Below, one piece after another: positions 18,401 through 26,565 of a stretch of 64,000 bases of DNA (within the stretch, counting starts at the first letter, position 1; each line of letters begins with the position of its first letter). The notes under the pieces were generated by a model, which saw only the letters and a list, made by a program, of their open reading frames with translations, was not told the DNA's origin and did not search any database. The position numbers and the translations under genes were made by a program. The stretch comes from SG8-40 sp963792855 (GTDB lineage Bacteria; Pseudomonadota; Gammaproteobacteria; Burkholderiales; Eutrophovitaceae): assembly GCA_963792855.1 (NCBI GenBank), contig CAWBXZ010000001.1:124001-188000 (forward strand), read 5' to 3'.

Positions 18401-19251
18401 AACGCCCGGAGCGGATACCGGCGGCGCTGAATGTCATCGTCGACGAATTGCAGTACGAAGGCAAACAACTCGGGCGGCTTGAGTTGCTTGCCGAACCGAT
18501 GGAGAACGGATGGCGCCTGGACCGCCTTGCCGTTGCCAATCCGGATGGCCGGATCGATGTCAAGGGGCAATGGCGAATTGCCGGGCGGCCTCATGCCGAG
18601 TACACCGTCCGGTTTGAGTCGAAAGACAACGGCAAGTTTTTCAAGCGCCTTGGCTATGATGAGACGGTCGTTGGCGGCACCGGGCTGTTGAGCGGCCCGG
18701 TGAGTTGGTTGGGAGGGCCGTTCGAGCCGGATTTGCCGACGCTGAACGGCAAGCTGAAACTGGAAGCGGCAGACGGCCGGTTTGCGCAAGTGGATCCTGG
18801 CGCGGCGCAACTCATCGGTATTCTCAGCCTGCAGGCGCTGCCGCGTCGTATCACGCTCAACTTCAAGGATGTGTTCTCGACCGGCTTCAGCTTTGACCGG
18901 ATCGATGCGGATGTCACGGTAACCGATGGCGTTGCGCGAACCGATAATTTCCGTATGGACGGCGTCGCTGCCGACGTGACGATGCAGGGTCAGGTGAATC
19001 TGGTGACGAAAACACAGGATCTGGAAGTCCACGTGAGACCAATGCTGACCAGTGCCGCTGCGGTGGCCGGGGCCGCCGTTGTCAATCCACTGGTTGGCGT
19101 AGCGGCCTTGCTGGTCCAGAAGGCGCTCGGTGATCCGGTTGAGCAGGCGGCATCGCGCGACTATCGTGTAACGGGAACCTGGCAAGATCCGCAGGTAGCG
19201 CGCATTGAGCGTGCGCCGGTGGCTACTGAAAAGTCCGTGCCGGGCCGGTAA
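15415..19251 (+). CDS. yhdP: YhdP-family AsmA-like phospholipid transport protein
   Basis: 1278-aa envelope protein, close to the 1266 aa of E. coli YhdP. YhdP, TamB and YdbH are long AsmA-like bridges that move phospholipids between inner and outer membrane. One transmembrane helix is near the N-terminus (YRLVIWTALVAGVVGLVAVIGLRFFLLPQI), followed by a long beta-rich periplasmic part and an AsmA-like C-terminus (RTDNFRMDGVAADVTMQGQVNLVTKTQDLEVHVRPML). The start codon is a GTG; no strong ribosome site is visible. tldD follows closely, as in many gammaproteobacteria. Confidence 0.93.
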   Translation: MPFRYSFRVLKHSSYWAYRLVIWTALVAGVVGLVAVIGLRFFLLPQIDKYREPIVRSVSHAIGQTVEMGRITGDWRGLRPALTFFDVQVHEVGGQRTLALDRVDTVLSWRSLISGTIVFKLIEFSGSHLEIRRDSLGTLWLAGEALQRREAGARSRVMKWLFAQQAIVVRGAKVTWIDEMRSAPPLEVGDIALRIENNGLRHRLGVTGTPPAELASSVSLSIEFFGESIEDFAGRGRLYAEFEYANLAFAREWISLPADIVSGLGVMRLWIDVENRSVRRVIAEANLVNVAGRLGAGLDAFELASLSGRVQWEEEGAANEVTLSGLTLETADGQRLPPADISIRTPHAEQSRRELRIRSLDLAPLAGMSKVLPVSAEIRQRIVSLQPAGVIEDLTASWLAGQDAAPDLKLEAQFRELAANPSGNIPGFSGLSGSVLIADGGGALALNSGVAALNYPQLFAEPIPFDYLTADAGWRYAEGRLRVDLRSLSFTNEHAAGKANGTYVFPGKGPGDINLRAVLVRAEVQDVWRYFPNQLASTRDWLKQGLSGGRSGSVKLHFAGPLDKFPYANKRDGVFEINASVRGATIRIGDGWPPIEGIDGDFRLDRDRIDIEPRKATIMGADVSKTRVSILDIGKGEVRLQVDGKAAGEVEQYLHFVENSPVDRYTNGVTANMRGQGIGVLALRLELPFFAPSELAVDGHLDIAGPEFNVAAVAPQLNDYAVRIEFDKSAVALRNGRAHMLGGSVRFGSATDAKRNGVSDIFLAGRAQADALAAFSGLSVLNRLYGEAEWEGRLDFEQSVAHLRVESTLAGLGSRLPAPLGKLESTVLPIRADVWMKGQGQSEYEARIENIGSARFVAKEGALERGAVVFGGQARLPQEKGVSARGRLASLDYDGWREVFAETRAGNLTAVGDRLKVLDMHVGSFLFGGRSFRQLHIAGRRIKDSWQLEFDGPQVRGNLVGTSGADGQRINARFQSLVLEANAPTVSAAGNEKHQQRPERIPAALNVIVDELQYEGKQLGRLELLAEPMENGWRLDRLAVANPDGRIDVKGQWRIAGRPHAEYTVRFESKDNGKFFKRLGYDETVVGGTGLLSGPVSWLGGPFEPDLPTLNGKLKLEAADGRFAQVDPGAAQLIGILSLQALPRRITLNFKDVFSTGFSFDRIDADVTVTDGVARTDNFRMDGVAADVTMQGQVNLVTKTQDLEVHVRPMLTSAAAVAGAAVVNPLVGVAALLVQKALGDPVEQAASRDYRVTGTWQDPQVARIERAPVATEKSVPGR

Positions 19252-19300
19252 TCCGTATCGCCGCGCTGCTGCGGGACAAAAGGAAAATGGGGAAGAAATC

Positions 19301-20776
19301 GTGTCGCTGAAAAAACTTTCTGAAATTCGGACAGAGCAACTCTTGTCGACGGCAAGCGATACGCTGCTGTTGCCCAATGGCCTTGACGAGAGCAGGTTGG
19401 CGCACGTCTTCGGCCAGATCATGACCCATGATGTGGACTACGCCGACCTGTATTTTCAGTACAGCCGTAGCGAGGGCTGGAGCCTTGAGGACGGCATTGT
19501 GAAAATAGGCAGCTTCAATATCGACCAGGGCGTAGGTGTGCGGGCGATCAGCGGTGAAAAGACCGCTTTCGCCTACTCCGACGATATCAGTCTCAACGCT
19601 CTCGAATCGGCCGCCACGGCAACCCGCGCGATCGCGCGCCAGGGCAGCGCCGGCGAGGCCGGTCTGGTGCGGTCAGGGCAGTCACGCGTCCTCTATTCCC
19701 CGACCGATCCGCTGTCCAGCCTGTCGGACACGCAGAAGGTGGCCTTGCTGGAAAAACTTGAGCGGTTGGTGCGCGGACTGGACCCGCGCGTTACACAGGT
19801 GATGGCCAGCCTGGCGGGTGAATACGACGTCATTCTGGTTGCCCGTAACGATGGATTAATAGCCGCCGATGTACGCCCGCTGGTCAGGTTGTCGGTGCAA
19901 GTCATCGTCGAGCAGTCCGGGCGGCGCGAGCAAGGTTCTGCCGGCGGCGGCGGACGTTTCGATTACGATTACTTCACTGACGCCGTGCTCGAGGATTACG
20001 CCCGCAAGGCGGTCGACCAGGCCGTGCTGAACCTGGATGCAACAGCGGCGCCTGCGGGGACAATGACCGTCATTCTGGGCCCGGGATGGCCGGGTGTTTT
20101 GCTGCACGAAGCGATCGGCCACGGTCTGGAAGGGGATTTCAACCGCAAGGGTAGCTCGGCGTTCACCGGGCGTATCGGCGAGCGGGTGGCCGCGCCGGGG
20201 GTAACCGTGGTGGACGACGGGACGCTTGAGGGCCGCCGCGGCTCGTTGACGGTGGATGACGAAGGCAATCAGACGCATAACACCGTGTTGATTGAAGACG
20301 GTGTGTTGCGCACCTACATGCAGGACACGCTGAACGCACGATTGATGAAAGTGGCGCCGACCGGCAACGGTCGCCGCGAGTCCTACGCCCACATTCCGAT
20401 GCCGAGAATGACGAACACTTACATGCTGAACGGCCAGCGCGACAGCGGGGAAATCATCGAGTCAGTCGACAAGGGTCTTTACGCGGTTAATTTCGGTGGC
20501 GGCCAGGTGGATATCGTCAGCGGCAAGTTCGTGTTTTCGGCATCGGAGGCGTATCTGATAGAAAAAGGTAAGATCACCCGGCCGGTCAAAGGCGCGACCC
20601 TGATCGGTAACGGACCGGACGTGCTGACGAGGGTGTCGATGATCGGTAACGATATGGCACTGGACCCGGGCGTCGGAACCTGCGGCAAGGACGGTCAAAG
20701 CGTCCCGGTCGGCGTCGGTCAACCAACGTTGCGTATTGATGGCCTGACGGTGGGTGGCACCAGCGCCGAAGAGTGA
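19301..20776 (+). CDS. tldD: metalloprotease TldD
   Basis: Subunit of the TldD-TldE zinc protease, which trims leader peptides of modified peptides (microcin B17) and degrades unfolded peptides. The HEAIGHGLEGD segment carries the HExxxH zinc motif that distinguishes TldD from its partner TldE. The chosen start is a GTG at 19301, preceded by a GGGGAAG ribosome site, giving 491 aa (E. coli 481). A longer frame from 19205 would overlap yhdP and adds unlike sequence. TldE (PmbA) is not in the window. Confidence 0.95.
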   Translation: MSLKKLSEIRTEQLLSTASDTLLLPNGLDESRLAHVFGQIMTHDVDYADLYFQYSRSEGWSLEDGIVKIGSFNIDQGVGVRAISGEKTAFAYSDDISLNALESAATATRAIARQGSAGEAGLVRSGQSRVLYSPTDPLSSLSDTQKVALLEKLERLVRGLDPRVTQVMASLAGEYDVILVARNDGLIAADVRPLVRLSVQVIVEQSGRREQGSAGGGGRFDYDYFTDAVLEDYARKAVDQAVLNLDATAAPAGTMTVILGPGWPGVLLHEAIGHGLEGDFNRKGSSAFTGRIGERVAAPGVTVVDDGTLEGRRGSLTVDDEGNQTHNTVLIEDGVLRTYMQDTLNARLMKVAPTGNGRRESYAHIPMPRMTNTYMLNGQRDSGEIIESVDKGLYAVNFGGGQVDIVSGKFVFSASEAYLIEKGKITRPVKGATLIGNGPDVLTRVSMIGNDMALDPGVGTCGKDGQSVPVGVGQPTLRIDGLTVGGTSAEE

Positions 20777-20863
20777 ATAGGGCGCCTGATACGGCCGAAC
20801 GCGTCAACAACAATAATCAACAGTACGGGCGGCAAGTGCCTGGACGAACAGGGAAGGCTGGTA

Positions 20864-21985
20864 ATGATTCTGATACTGAGTGAAGGCGCGGATCTGCAGT
20901 CCGACGAGTACCGGGAGCTGACCGAACGGCTCGCCGCGCTGCCGAATATCAGGTCGCGCGTGCACCAGATTCAGGGCACCGAGCGGACCGTCACCGAGAT
21001 CTATCTGTTGGGGGACACCAAGGCACTGCAGCTTGACGACATGCGGGCACTGCCCCTGGTGGAGCAGGCGATCCGGGTCTCCGAGGAATACCGTGTTCTG
21101 GGACGACACAAAGACGACAATCGCCCGGCATTTTTCGAGTATCAGGGATTGCGTTTCGGCCAGGATACGTTGCACGTATTTGCCGGATTATGCGCGGTGG
21201 ATACACCGGAGCACGTTGAACAGATGATGCGGGCGCTGCGCGACAACGGGCAGGTCTGCACCCGCATGGGGGCCTACAAGCCAAGAACCAGCCCGTATTC
21301 CTTTCAGGGCCACGGAAAAAGCTGCCTGCCGTGGGTTTTCGAGCTGGCCGGCAAGTACGCGATCAGGGTGATCGCCATGGAGGTCACCCATGAGTCGCAG
21401 GTCGATGAGATTCGCGCGGCGCTGGAGCAGACCGGAAATCCCACCGGCGTCATGTTCCAGATTGGCACCCGTAACACCCAGAATTTCGAGTTGCTGAAGG
21501 CGGTGGGCAGACAGAGGGAATTTCCCGTGCTTATCAAGCGGGGGTTTGGTATTACGCTCGACGAGTCGATCAATGCGGCGGAGTATCTCGCCAGCGAGGG
21601 CAACAGCAAGGTTGTTTTCGCGTTGCGTGGCATGAAGACCAACCTGGGCGACCCGCATCGAAACTTCGTCGATTTTGCACATGTGCCGGTGGTGAAGCGG
21701 CTCACGCGCATGCCGGTGTGCGTCGATCCGAGCCACTCGGTTGGATCGCGCAGTGCGTCACCGGAGGGCATCATGGATACCTTCCACGTGACGGCGCAGG
21801 CGATCGTGGCCGGGGCCAATATGGTGCTGGTCGATTTTCATCCGGATCCGCCCAAGGCGCTGGTTGACGGAGCGCAGGCACTGCGCCTGGACGAGTTGCC
21901 GTATTTCCTCGATGACGTCGCGATCGCGCGCGAGGCCTATTTGAAGCGGGCCGAAGCGGCGAGATCGTTTCTTGCTCGTCAATAA
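20864..21985 (+). CDS. aroF: 3-deoxy-7-phosphoheptulonate synthase (class I-beta)
   Basis: Joins phosphoenolpyruvate and erythrose 4-phosphate in the first step of aromatic amino acid synthesis. The 373-aa protein is of the type with an N-terminal ferredoxin-like regulatory domain (about residues 1-75) and a KDO8P-synthase-like barrel, as in Thermotoga, rather than the E. coli AroG type. Visible motifs: FAGLCAVDTPEHV with the metal-site cysteine, RMGAYKPRTSPYSFQG, MFQIGTRNTQN, LIKRGFG and VCVDPSHSVG. The N-terminal domain implies allosteric feedback control. Confidence 0.92.
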   Translation: MILILSEGADLQSDEYRELTERLAALPNIRSRVHQIQGTERTVTEIYLLGDTKALQLDDMRALPLVEQAIRVSEEYRVLGRHKDDNRPAFFEYQGLRFGQDTLHVFAGLCAVDTPEHVEQMMRALRDNGQVCTRMGAYKPRTSPYSFQGHGKSCLPWVFELAGKYAIRVIAMEVTHESQVDEIRAALEQTGNPTGVMFQIGTRNTQNFELLKAVGRQREFPVLIKRGFGITLDESINAAEYLASEGNSKVVFALRGMKTNLGDPHRNFVDFAHVPVVKRLTRMPVCVDPSHSVGSRSASPEGIMDTFHVTAQAIVAGANMVLVDFHPDPPKALVDGAQALRLDELPYFLDDVAIAREAYLKRAEAARSFLARQ

Positions 21986-22046
21986 GGTGTCTTTACCCCA
22001 TATGCGTGCTCGCGCATAATTGGCTGCGGCTGCAGAACGCTTGTGC

Positions 22047-22625
22047 ATGGCGAATGACGGCAGCCCGGCCCATTTACCGCAAGCAATCAAGATGATCGAA
22101 GAACAGAGTCAATCAGGTCAGAAGACGTTGCTGGAGACAATCCATCGTATCGACGACAGCGATACGATGGTGCAACAGATTTTTGAAATGATCGGACATT
22201 CGAAGTTCTTTTCGGATTTCACGCGCGAGGACATCGAGCGATTGATCGCATTCATGCAGATCTATCGCGCGGAGGCGGGACAGACGATCATTCAGGAAGG
22301 CGATGTTGATGACAATCTGTTGCTTATCGTCGAAGGACGGGTCGAGATTACCAAGGCGGATTCGCACGGCGATCGTCGCCCAATGACGGTCGTCGGCCCC
22401 GGGGCCACGCTCGGGGAAATGTCGATGATCGATGGTGAGCCGCGTTTCGCAACGTGCGTCGCCCTCGAGGCGACGACATTTGCGGTGTTGTCGCGCGACA
22501 GCATGGTGAAGATCATTATCGAAGAACCTGCACTGGGATCGAAGATACTGATCAAGCTCGTCACGCTCTTGTCGCAGCGCTTGCGGGCAACCAGTTCCAA
22601 TTTGCTGCAATACCTGGAAAGCTGA
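22047..22625 (+). CDS. cyclic nucleotide-binding domain protein
   Basis: About 192 aa with one CRP-like cNMP-binding domain (residues about 45-170). The phosphate-binding-cassette region is GEMSMIDGEPRFATCVALE, whose Arg and following Ala-Thr match the signature of cyclic-nucleotide binders. There is no helix-turn-helix, so it is not a CRP-type activator; it may act by protein contacts. Start sites at 22020 (TTG), 22047 (ATG) and 22092 (ATG) are possible and none has a good ribosome site. The cyclase at 11.1-12.4 kb could supply the ligand. Confidence 0.8.
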   Translation: MANDGSPAHLPQAIKMIEEQSQSGQKTLLETIHRIDDSDTMVQQIFEMIGHSKFFSDFTREDIERLIAFMQIYRAEAGQTIIQEGDVDDNLLLIVEGRVEITKADSHGDRRPMTVVGPGATLGEMSMIDGEPRFATCVALEATTFAVLSRDSMVKIIIEEPALGSKILIKLVTLLSQRLRATSSNLLQYLES

Positions 22626-22649
22626 TCAGGTCAGTTGAGGTGGCCTGTG

Positions 22650-23567
22650 GTGCGGTCTGGCAGGACTGACTTGCGGCTGTTCGTGCTGTTTCCCTGGATA
22701 TTCTGTGTGACGGCGATCTGCCGCGCCGAGATTACGGTGATCGACGACACGCACCAACGGGTGAATATCGATCGGCCGGCTCGCCGCATCATTGCCGTTG
22801 CTCCCAACCTGGCGGAACTGACCTATGCAGCGGGGGCAGGGCAGTGGTTGATTGCCTCGGTGCGTGGTACGGATTACCCGGCCGAAGCGGCAGTGCTGCC
22901 CATCGTGGGCGATGCCGCAGGGCTGGATTTCGAGCAGATCCTGCGGATGAAGCCGGATCTGGTGCTGGCCTGGGGAAGCGGCAACAAACCGGCCGATCTG
23001 GACCGCCTGACGCGGTCCGGGGTTGCAGTCGTTGTGATGGAGGCGCGCACCCTGAACGATATCGCCCGTCACATGAGAGTCATCGGCCGCCTTGCCGGAA
23101 CCGATGGCGAAGCGGAGCGCGCGGCGCTGCGATTCGAGAAGGCGCTGGCGCAATTACGGGCAAGACATGCCAATGCCTGTGCCGTGGATGTGTTTGTGGA
23201 GATCTGGCACCAACCGGTCTTTACGGTTGGTGCATCGCATCCGCTAAGTGACGCCTTGCGGGTTTGCGGGGCGCGCAATGCACTTGCGGCATACCCGCTC
23301 CTCGCCGGGCCAATCCCGCTTGAAGACGTTCTCATGGCCCGTGCAGATGCAATCTTGTCAGTGACGGCCGGTAGCGCGGAAGGTGCGCAAGCACGCTGGG
23401 ATGGCCTGTTGCCAGCGCCGGGACGTCGGCCCGTTCCGGTCGTTTCGATCACGCCGGAGCTTCTGGTCAGATCCGGGCCGCGCATGCTCGACGGTCTCGA
23501 AATACTGTGTGCGCGCCTCGACGCATTACGCGACGGCGTGTGCCACGCCGGCCGCGCTGACCACTAG
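22650..23567 (+). CDS. BtuF-like periplasmic substrate-binding protein
   Basis: Periplasmic binding protein of the helical-backbone (BtuF/FhuD) class. A signal peptide is visible (LRLFVLFPWIFCVTAICRA), then RPARRIIAVAPNLAELTYAAGAGQWLIASV, the typical first lobe, and DYPAEAAVLPIVGDAAGLDFEQILRMKPDLVLAW. Its closest look is BtuF, the vitamin B12 binding protein; iron-siderophore binding is an alternative. No BtuC or BtuD permease genes are adjacent, but cobO, a cobalamin gene, lies 1.3 kb away on the other strand. Start taken as the GTG at 22650; 22647 and 22671 are alternatives. Confidence 0.78.
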   Translation: MRSGRTDLRLFVLFPWIFCVTAICRAEITVIDDTHQRVNIDRPARRIIAVAPNLAELTYAAGAGQWLIASVRGTDYPAEAAVLPIVGDAAGLDFEQILRMKPDLVLAWGSGNKPADLDRLTRSGVAVVVMEARTLNDIARHMRVIGRLAGTDGEAERAALRFEKALAQLRARHANACAVDVFVEIWHQPVFTVGASHPLSDALRVCGARNALAAYPLLAGPIPLEDVLMARADAILSVTAGSAEGAQARWDGLLPAPGRRPVPVVSITPELLVRSGPRMLDGLEILCARLDALRDGVCHAGRADH

Positions 23568-23584
23568 CCTTTCTTTCCGCGAGT

Positions 23585-24304
23585 TCAGGTCTTTACACAC
23601 TGCCCCATGTACAACATGGGATTGGTCGGTTTGCCCACCGGAGAACCGCCTGCCGGTTCTACCGTCATTCCCAACCCCCAGGCATCGTCCAGGGCATCCC
23701 CGAGTTGCGGGGGCACGGGCAGGGTTTGGAGTTCGTGCGTGGTAATCAGGCCGAGTGAAACCGGAGGCTTGTCGTCGCCCGGCAGCATCCACAGCTCCCA
23801 CGCCGTATCCGGCGCCATTTCGGCGTGACCGATCACACGCAGCCGCAACAACTTTCGCTTTGCCTCTCCCGGCTCCCATGACACGGTCATGGCGGGTGAT
23901 TGGGTGTGCATGTCATCCATGACGACCACCATCATGGTCGTTTCGGCGACGGGAGGATTGACTGCAAACGACAGGAAAAAGCCGATGGTAATCAGCGCAA
24001 CCGTCGCGAGGCCTGTCGCCGCCCGCCAGAACCCCGTGTTGTTCCACCAGTCGATTGCGCGAACCCGGTCCCGATTGCCATGGATTCGCCTCTGTATTTG
24101 CCGCCAGACGCGGTGTGGCGGCTTCAGTTCGGGTGTTGCCGCAGCCATCGGTGTCAGGCGTGTTTCCCATTCCGACACGACACCCCGCAGGCTCGGGCTT
24201 GCCTTGAGTTGTGCTTCGAAGCGCCGTCGCGCGCGCTCGGGCATGGTCCCCAATACGTACTCGGCGGCGAGCCCATCACGAATTTTCGGGTTTGTGTAGT
24301 TCAT
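23585..24304 (-). CDS. anti-sigma factor, RskA type
   Basis: 239-aa single-pass membrane protein. The N-terminal part (LAAEYVLGTMPERARRRFEAQLKASPSLRGVVSEWETRL) is the cytoplasmic sigma-binding region seen in RskA/RseA-like regulators. A transmembrane helix follows (about residues 92-112), then a periplasmic RskA domain with WELWMLPGDDKPPVSLG. Its start overlaps the stop of the upstream sigma gene by ATGA, the usual arrangement of an ECF sigma factor with its inhibitor. The signal it answers to is not apparent. Confidence 0.9.
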   Translation of the reverse strand: MNYTNPKIRDGLAAEYVLGTMPERARRRFEAQLKASPSLRGVVSEWETRLTPMAAATPELKPPHRVWRQIQRRIHGNRDRVRAIDWWNNTGFWRAATGLATVALITIGFFLSFAVNPPVAETTMMVVVMDDMHTQSPAMTVSWEPGEAKRKLLRLRVIGHAEMAPDTAWELWMLPGDDKPPVSLGLITTHELQTLPVPPQLGDALDDAWGLGMTVEPAGGSPVGKPTNPMLYMGQCVKT

Positions 24305-24870
24305 TTCACATCCAGGCCGTCAAGACACTGCCTCAGTCTGTCCAATCCTCTCCGTACCCATGTTTTGACCGTTCCCAGCGGCTTGCCCATCCGGGCCGCA
24401 AGTTCGCCGTGGGACAAACCGTGAAAAAATGCCAAGGTAATGCTTTGTCTCTGATCCTCGGTCAGTTGCTCCAGACATTCGTGCAAGCTTCCGGACCGGG
24501 CCTTCAGGACCGCCAGATCTTCCGGCCCGGGCCCTTCGTCCGGCACATTGGCCAGCAGGGCTTCTATCTCCTCCGAAGCCTGCACTTCGCGTGGACGCCG
24601 CAGCCAGTCCAGAGCCCGGTTACGCACGATGGCCGTCATCCACGTCATCGGTGCGGCCTTTTCCGTGTTGTAACTGCCGGCGTGGTGCCAGATTTTTACA
24701 AAACTCTCCTGCAACACTTCCTCGGCCCAGTCTTTCCTTCTGGTTATACGCACGGCAACGCCGAACAGTTTCGCGGATGCGGCCTGATAGAGGGCCTCGA
24801 AGGCGCGCTGGTCCGACAGGGCGCAGCGAGCCAGCAGTGCCGCCAATTCCTCGTTGTCGGGTCCGGTCAT
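24301..24870 (-). CDS. ECF RNA polymerase sigma factor
   Basis: 189-aa extracytoplasmic-function sigma factor. Region 2 is visible (ALSDQRAFEALYQAASAKLFGVAVRITRRKDWAEEVLQESFVKIW and MTWMTAIVRNRALDWLR), as is the region 4 helix-turn-helix (LTEDQRQSITLAFFHGLSHGELAARMGKPLGTVKTWVRRGLDRLR). The ATG at 24870 overlaps the cobO stop as ATGA; the longer frame to 25056 would run back into cobO. It is predicted to be held by the membrane anti-sigma factor encoded next. Confidence 0.93.
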   Translation of the reverse strand: MTGPDNEELAALLARCALSDQRAFEALYQAASAKLFGVAVRITRRKDWAEEVLQESFVKIWHHAGSYNTEKAAPMTWMTAIVRNRALDWLRRPREVQASEEIEALLANVPDEGPGPEDLAVLKARSGSLHECLEQLTEDQRQSITLAFFHGLSHGELAARMGKPLGTVKTWVRRGLDRLRQCLDGLDVK

Positions 24871-25424
24871 GCGCCCGAGGGCCGGCTTTTTTGCCAGTAG
24901 ACGTCGCTGCGTCCGGCGCTGCGGTTGAGAACGCGGCAAAGCACGAACAGCAGATCCGATAGCCGGTTCACGTAGCGCTGGGGCAGCGGTGAAACCTGCT
25001 CGGACTGCGCAAGCTTCACGAGGCGCCGCTCGGCGCGCCGGCAGGTCGCACGGCAAACGTGCGCCAGCGCAGCAGCACGTGAACCGCCCGGCAATATGAA
25101 CTCCTTGAGCGGAGCAAGATCCGCGTTGAAGCCGTCAAGATTCTTCTCGAGTTGTTCGACGTGCCCATCGTCAATGGCGGTATAGCCGGGAATGCTCAAT
25201 TCGCCCCCCAAATCGAACAATTCATGCTGGACTCTCGTGAGAACCGATGCGATCGCATCGGGGACCGGTTCGGCAAGCACGACGCCAATGGCACTGTTCA
25301 GTTCGTCGATCGCGCCGATTGCCTCGATGCGAGCGCTGTCCTTGGGCACGCGCGAACCATCCCCCAGGCCGGTCGTGCCCGTGTCACCAGTACGCGTGTA
25401 GATTTTCGAAAGACGATTGCCCAT
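24867..25424 (-). CDS. cobO: cob(I)yrinic acid a,c-diamide adenosyltransferase, PduO type
   Basis: Adds the 5'-deoxyadenosyl group to reduced corrinoids to make coenzyme B12. The 185-aa protein has the PduO-family signature: KIYTRTGDTGTTGLGDGSRVPKDSARIEAIGAIDELNSAIG, then FILPGGSRAAALAHVCRATCRRAERR and YVNRLSDLLFVLCR. This family is not homologous to CobA/BtuR; databases name it cobO, pduO or ATR. It overlaps the sigma factor gene by 4 nt and lies 81 nt below the degenerate MBL gene, so these four minus-strand genes may be one transcript. Confidence 0.92.
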   Translation of the reverse strand: MGNRLSKIYTRTGDTGTTGLGDGSRVPKDSARIEAIGAIDELNSAIGVVLAEPVPDAIASVLTRVQHELFDLGGELSIPGYTAIDDGHVEQLEKNLDGFNADLAPLKEFILPGGSRAAALAHVCRATCRRAERRLVKLAQSEQVSPLPQRYVNRLSDLLFVLCRVLNRSAGRSDVYWQKSRPSGA

Positions 25425-25505
25425 GGCTTGTCGGGTGAAATGATTGTTCGGAAGCTTGATCGCCTGATTATATCGGCATGTCCAGGCTTTGCCTCCATGC
25501 AGCGT

Positions 25506-26513
25506 TCAGCTGCCGTCAGGCAAGGCAGTGGAACGGGGATCACCGCCCAGGTCTTCGATTTCAAGCTGCAACCGGCGATGCAAGGCATTGCGGCGGTGAT
25601 TCGGATCGTAGGCCTGCCAACCGGAAAATTCCGCAATCGACGCCTGATCGATCGCCTCCAGCAAACTGGCGCTTTCCTCGTAGAGCGTGCGCGCGCGTTG
25701 GTCGAGGGCCTGCAGATAATCGGCGGTGGCGCGAATCGACTCCATTCCTGACGGTGGGCCGAATCCGGGGACGACACGCTGCAACGGCAGCGCGAGCAGT
25801 TCGCGCAGTGCTCTTTGCCAGCCTTCAAAATCCGCATCACGAATCGGCGGTACATGATGTGCAGACACCAGTCCGCCGGCAAACAGCGTTCCGGTTTCCT
25901 TATGCAAGACAGCCACGTCTCCGGGCGTGGCGGCCCATCCGAAGAAGAGCACTTCGATTTCCGCCCCGCCGGCGCTGATGAACCTGTCGTTGTCGAGCAG
26001 CATGTCAGGCAGAACCAGGCGGCTGCCTCCCATTTCGTCCCCCAGTTCCTCAATGAGATGTTCAAGACACCGTGCGCAGCGTGCTTTCATCAGGTCGCGC
26101 GTTTCGCTGTGTGCCGCCACGCGCGCGCCGGCGTCCGCGAACGCGGCCGCGCCAAAGACGAACTCGCGCACCGCGTGCGTGAGAATGACCAGTTCGACGG
26201 GCAGGTCGGTGACTTTGCGTATCGCGTCGAGAATCTGTTTTCCGTGCTGGTAGGAAACGCCGGTGTCGATGACGATGACCCCCGACGGGCCTACGATGAA
26301 GCCGGCGTTGGCTACCCGGCCCCGATTGTCGCGTGTTACCGTATCGCCGGTACCAATCAGCGCGTAGACGTTGCTGGCAACGTTGATCAATTGCGGCTGC
26401 CGTGCCATTGCGCCTGGTGAAGCCAGCGCGGCGATGACGCCCGCTACCGCAACCGTCATCCAAATGGACAGGACGCCCGGCCGTGCTGATTTTCTCCAGA
26501 ACGGTTTTTGCAT
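25506..26513 (-). CDS. metallo-beta-lactamase-fold protein with lost metal site (SoxH-like)
   Basis: 335-aa protein with an N-terminal export signal (VLSIWMTVAVAGVIAALASPGAMA) and the MBL fold. It resembles the quinoprotein relay system zinc metallohydrolases (SoxH-related). Where active members have HxHxDH it reads HAVREF (residues 113-118). The later ligands also differ: the AHTDHD segment of the neighbour is AATPGD here, ADLLF is AGGLV, and PGHG is PGFG. It is therefore unlikely to bind zinc in the usual way. It is divergent, across about 52 nt, from an intact paralogue. The frame is uninterrupted, so it is probably a functional non-enzymatic protein. Confidence 0.8.
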   Translation of the reverse strand: MQKPFWRKSARPGVLSIWMTVAVAGVIAALASPGAMARQPQLINVASNVYALIGTGDTVTRDNRGRVANAGFIVGPSGVIVIDTGVSYQHGKQILDAIRKVTDLPVELVILTHAVREFVFGAAAFADAGARVAAHSETRDLMKARCARCLEHLIEELGDEMGGSRLVLPDMLLDNDRFISAGGAEIEVLFFGWAATPGDVAVLHKETGTLFAGGLVSAHHVPPIRDADFEGWQRALRELLALPLQRVVPGFGPPSGMESIRATADYLQALDQRARTLYEESASLLEAIDQASIAEFSGWQAYDPNHRRNALHRRLQLEIEDLGGDPRSTALPDGS

Positions 26514-26565
26514 GGATATCTGGCGGCCCGGCCGCGACAGTCTGGAAACGAAATTCGGGAACTTC

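Noticed and set aside
26371..26565. 65-residue N-terminal extension of the intact MBL protein
   Set aside because: It overlaps the divergent gene and would bury the signal peptide that starts at 26566.
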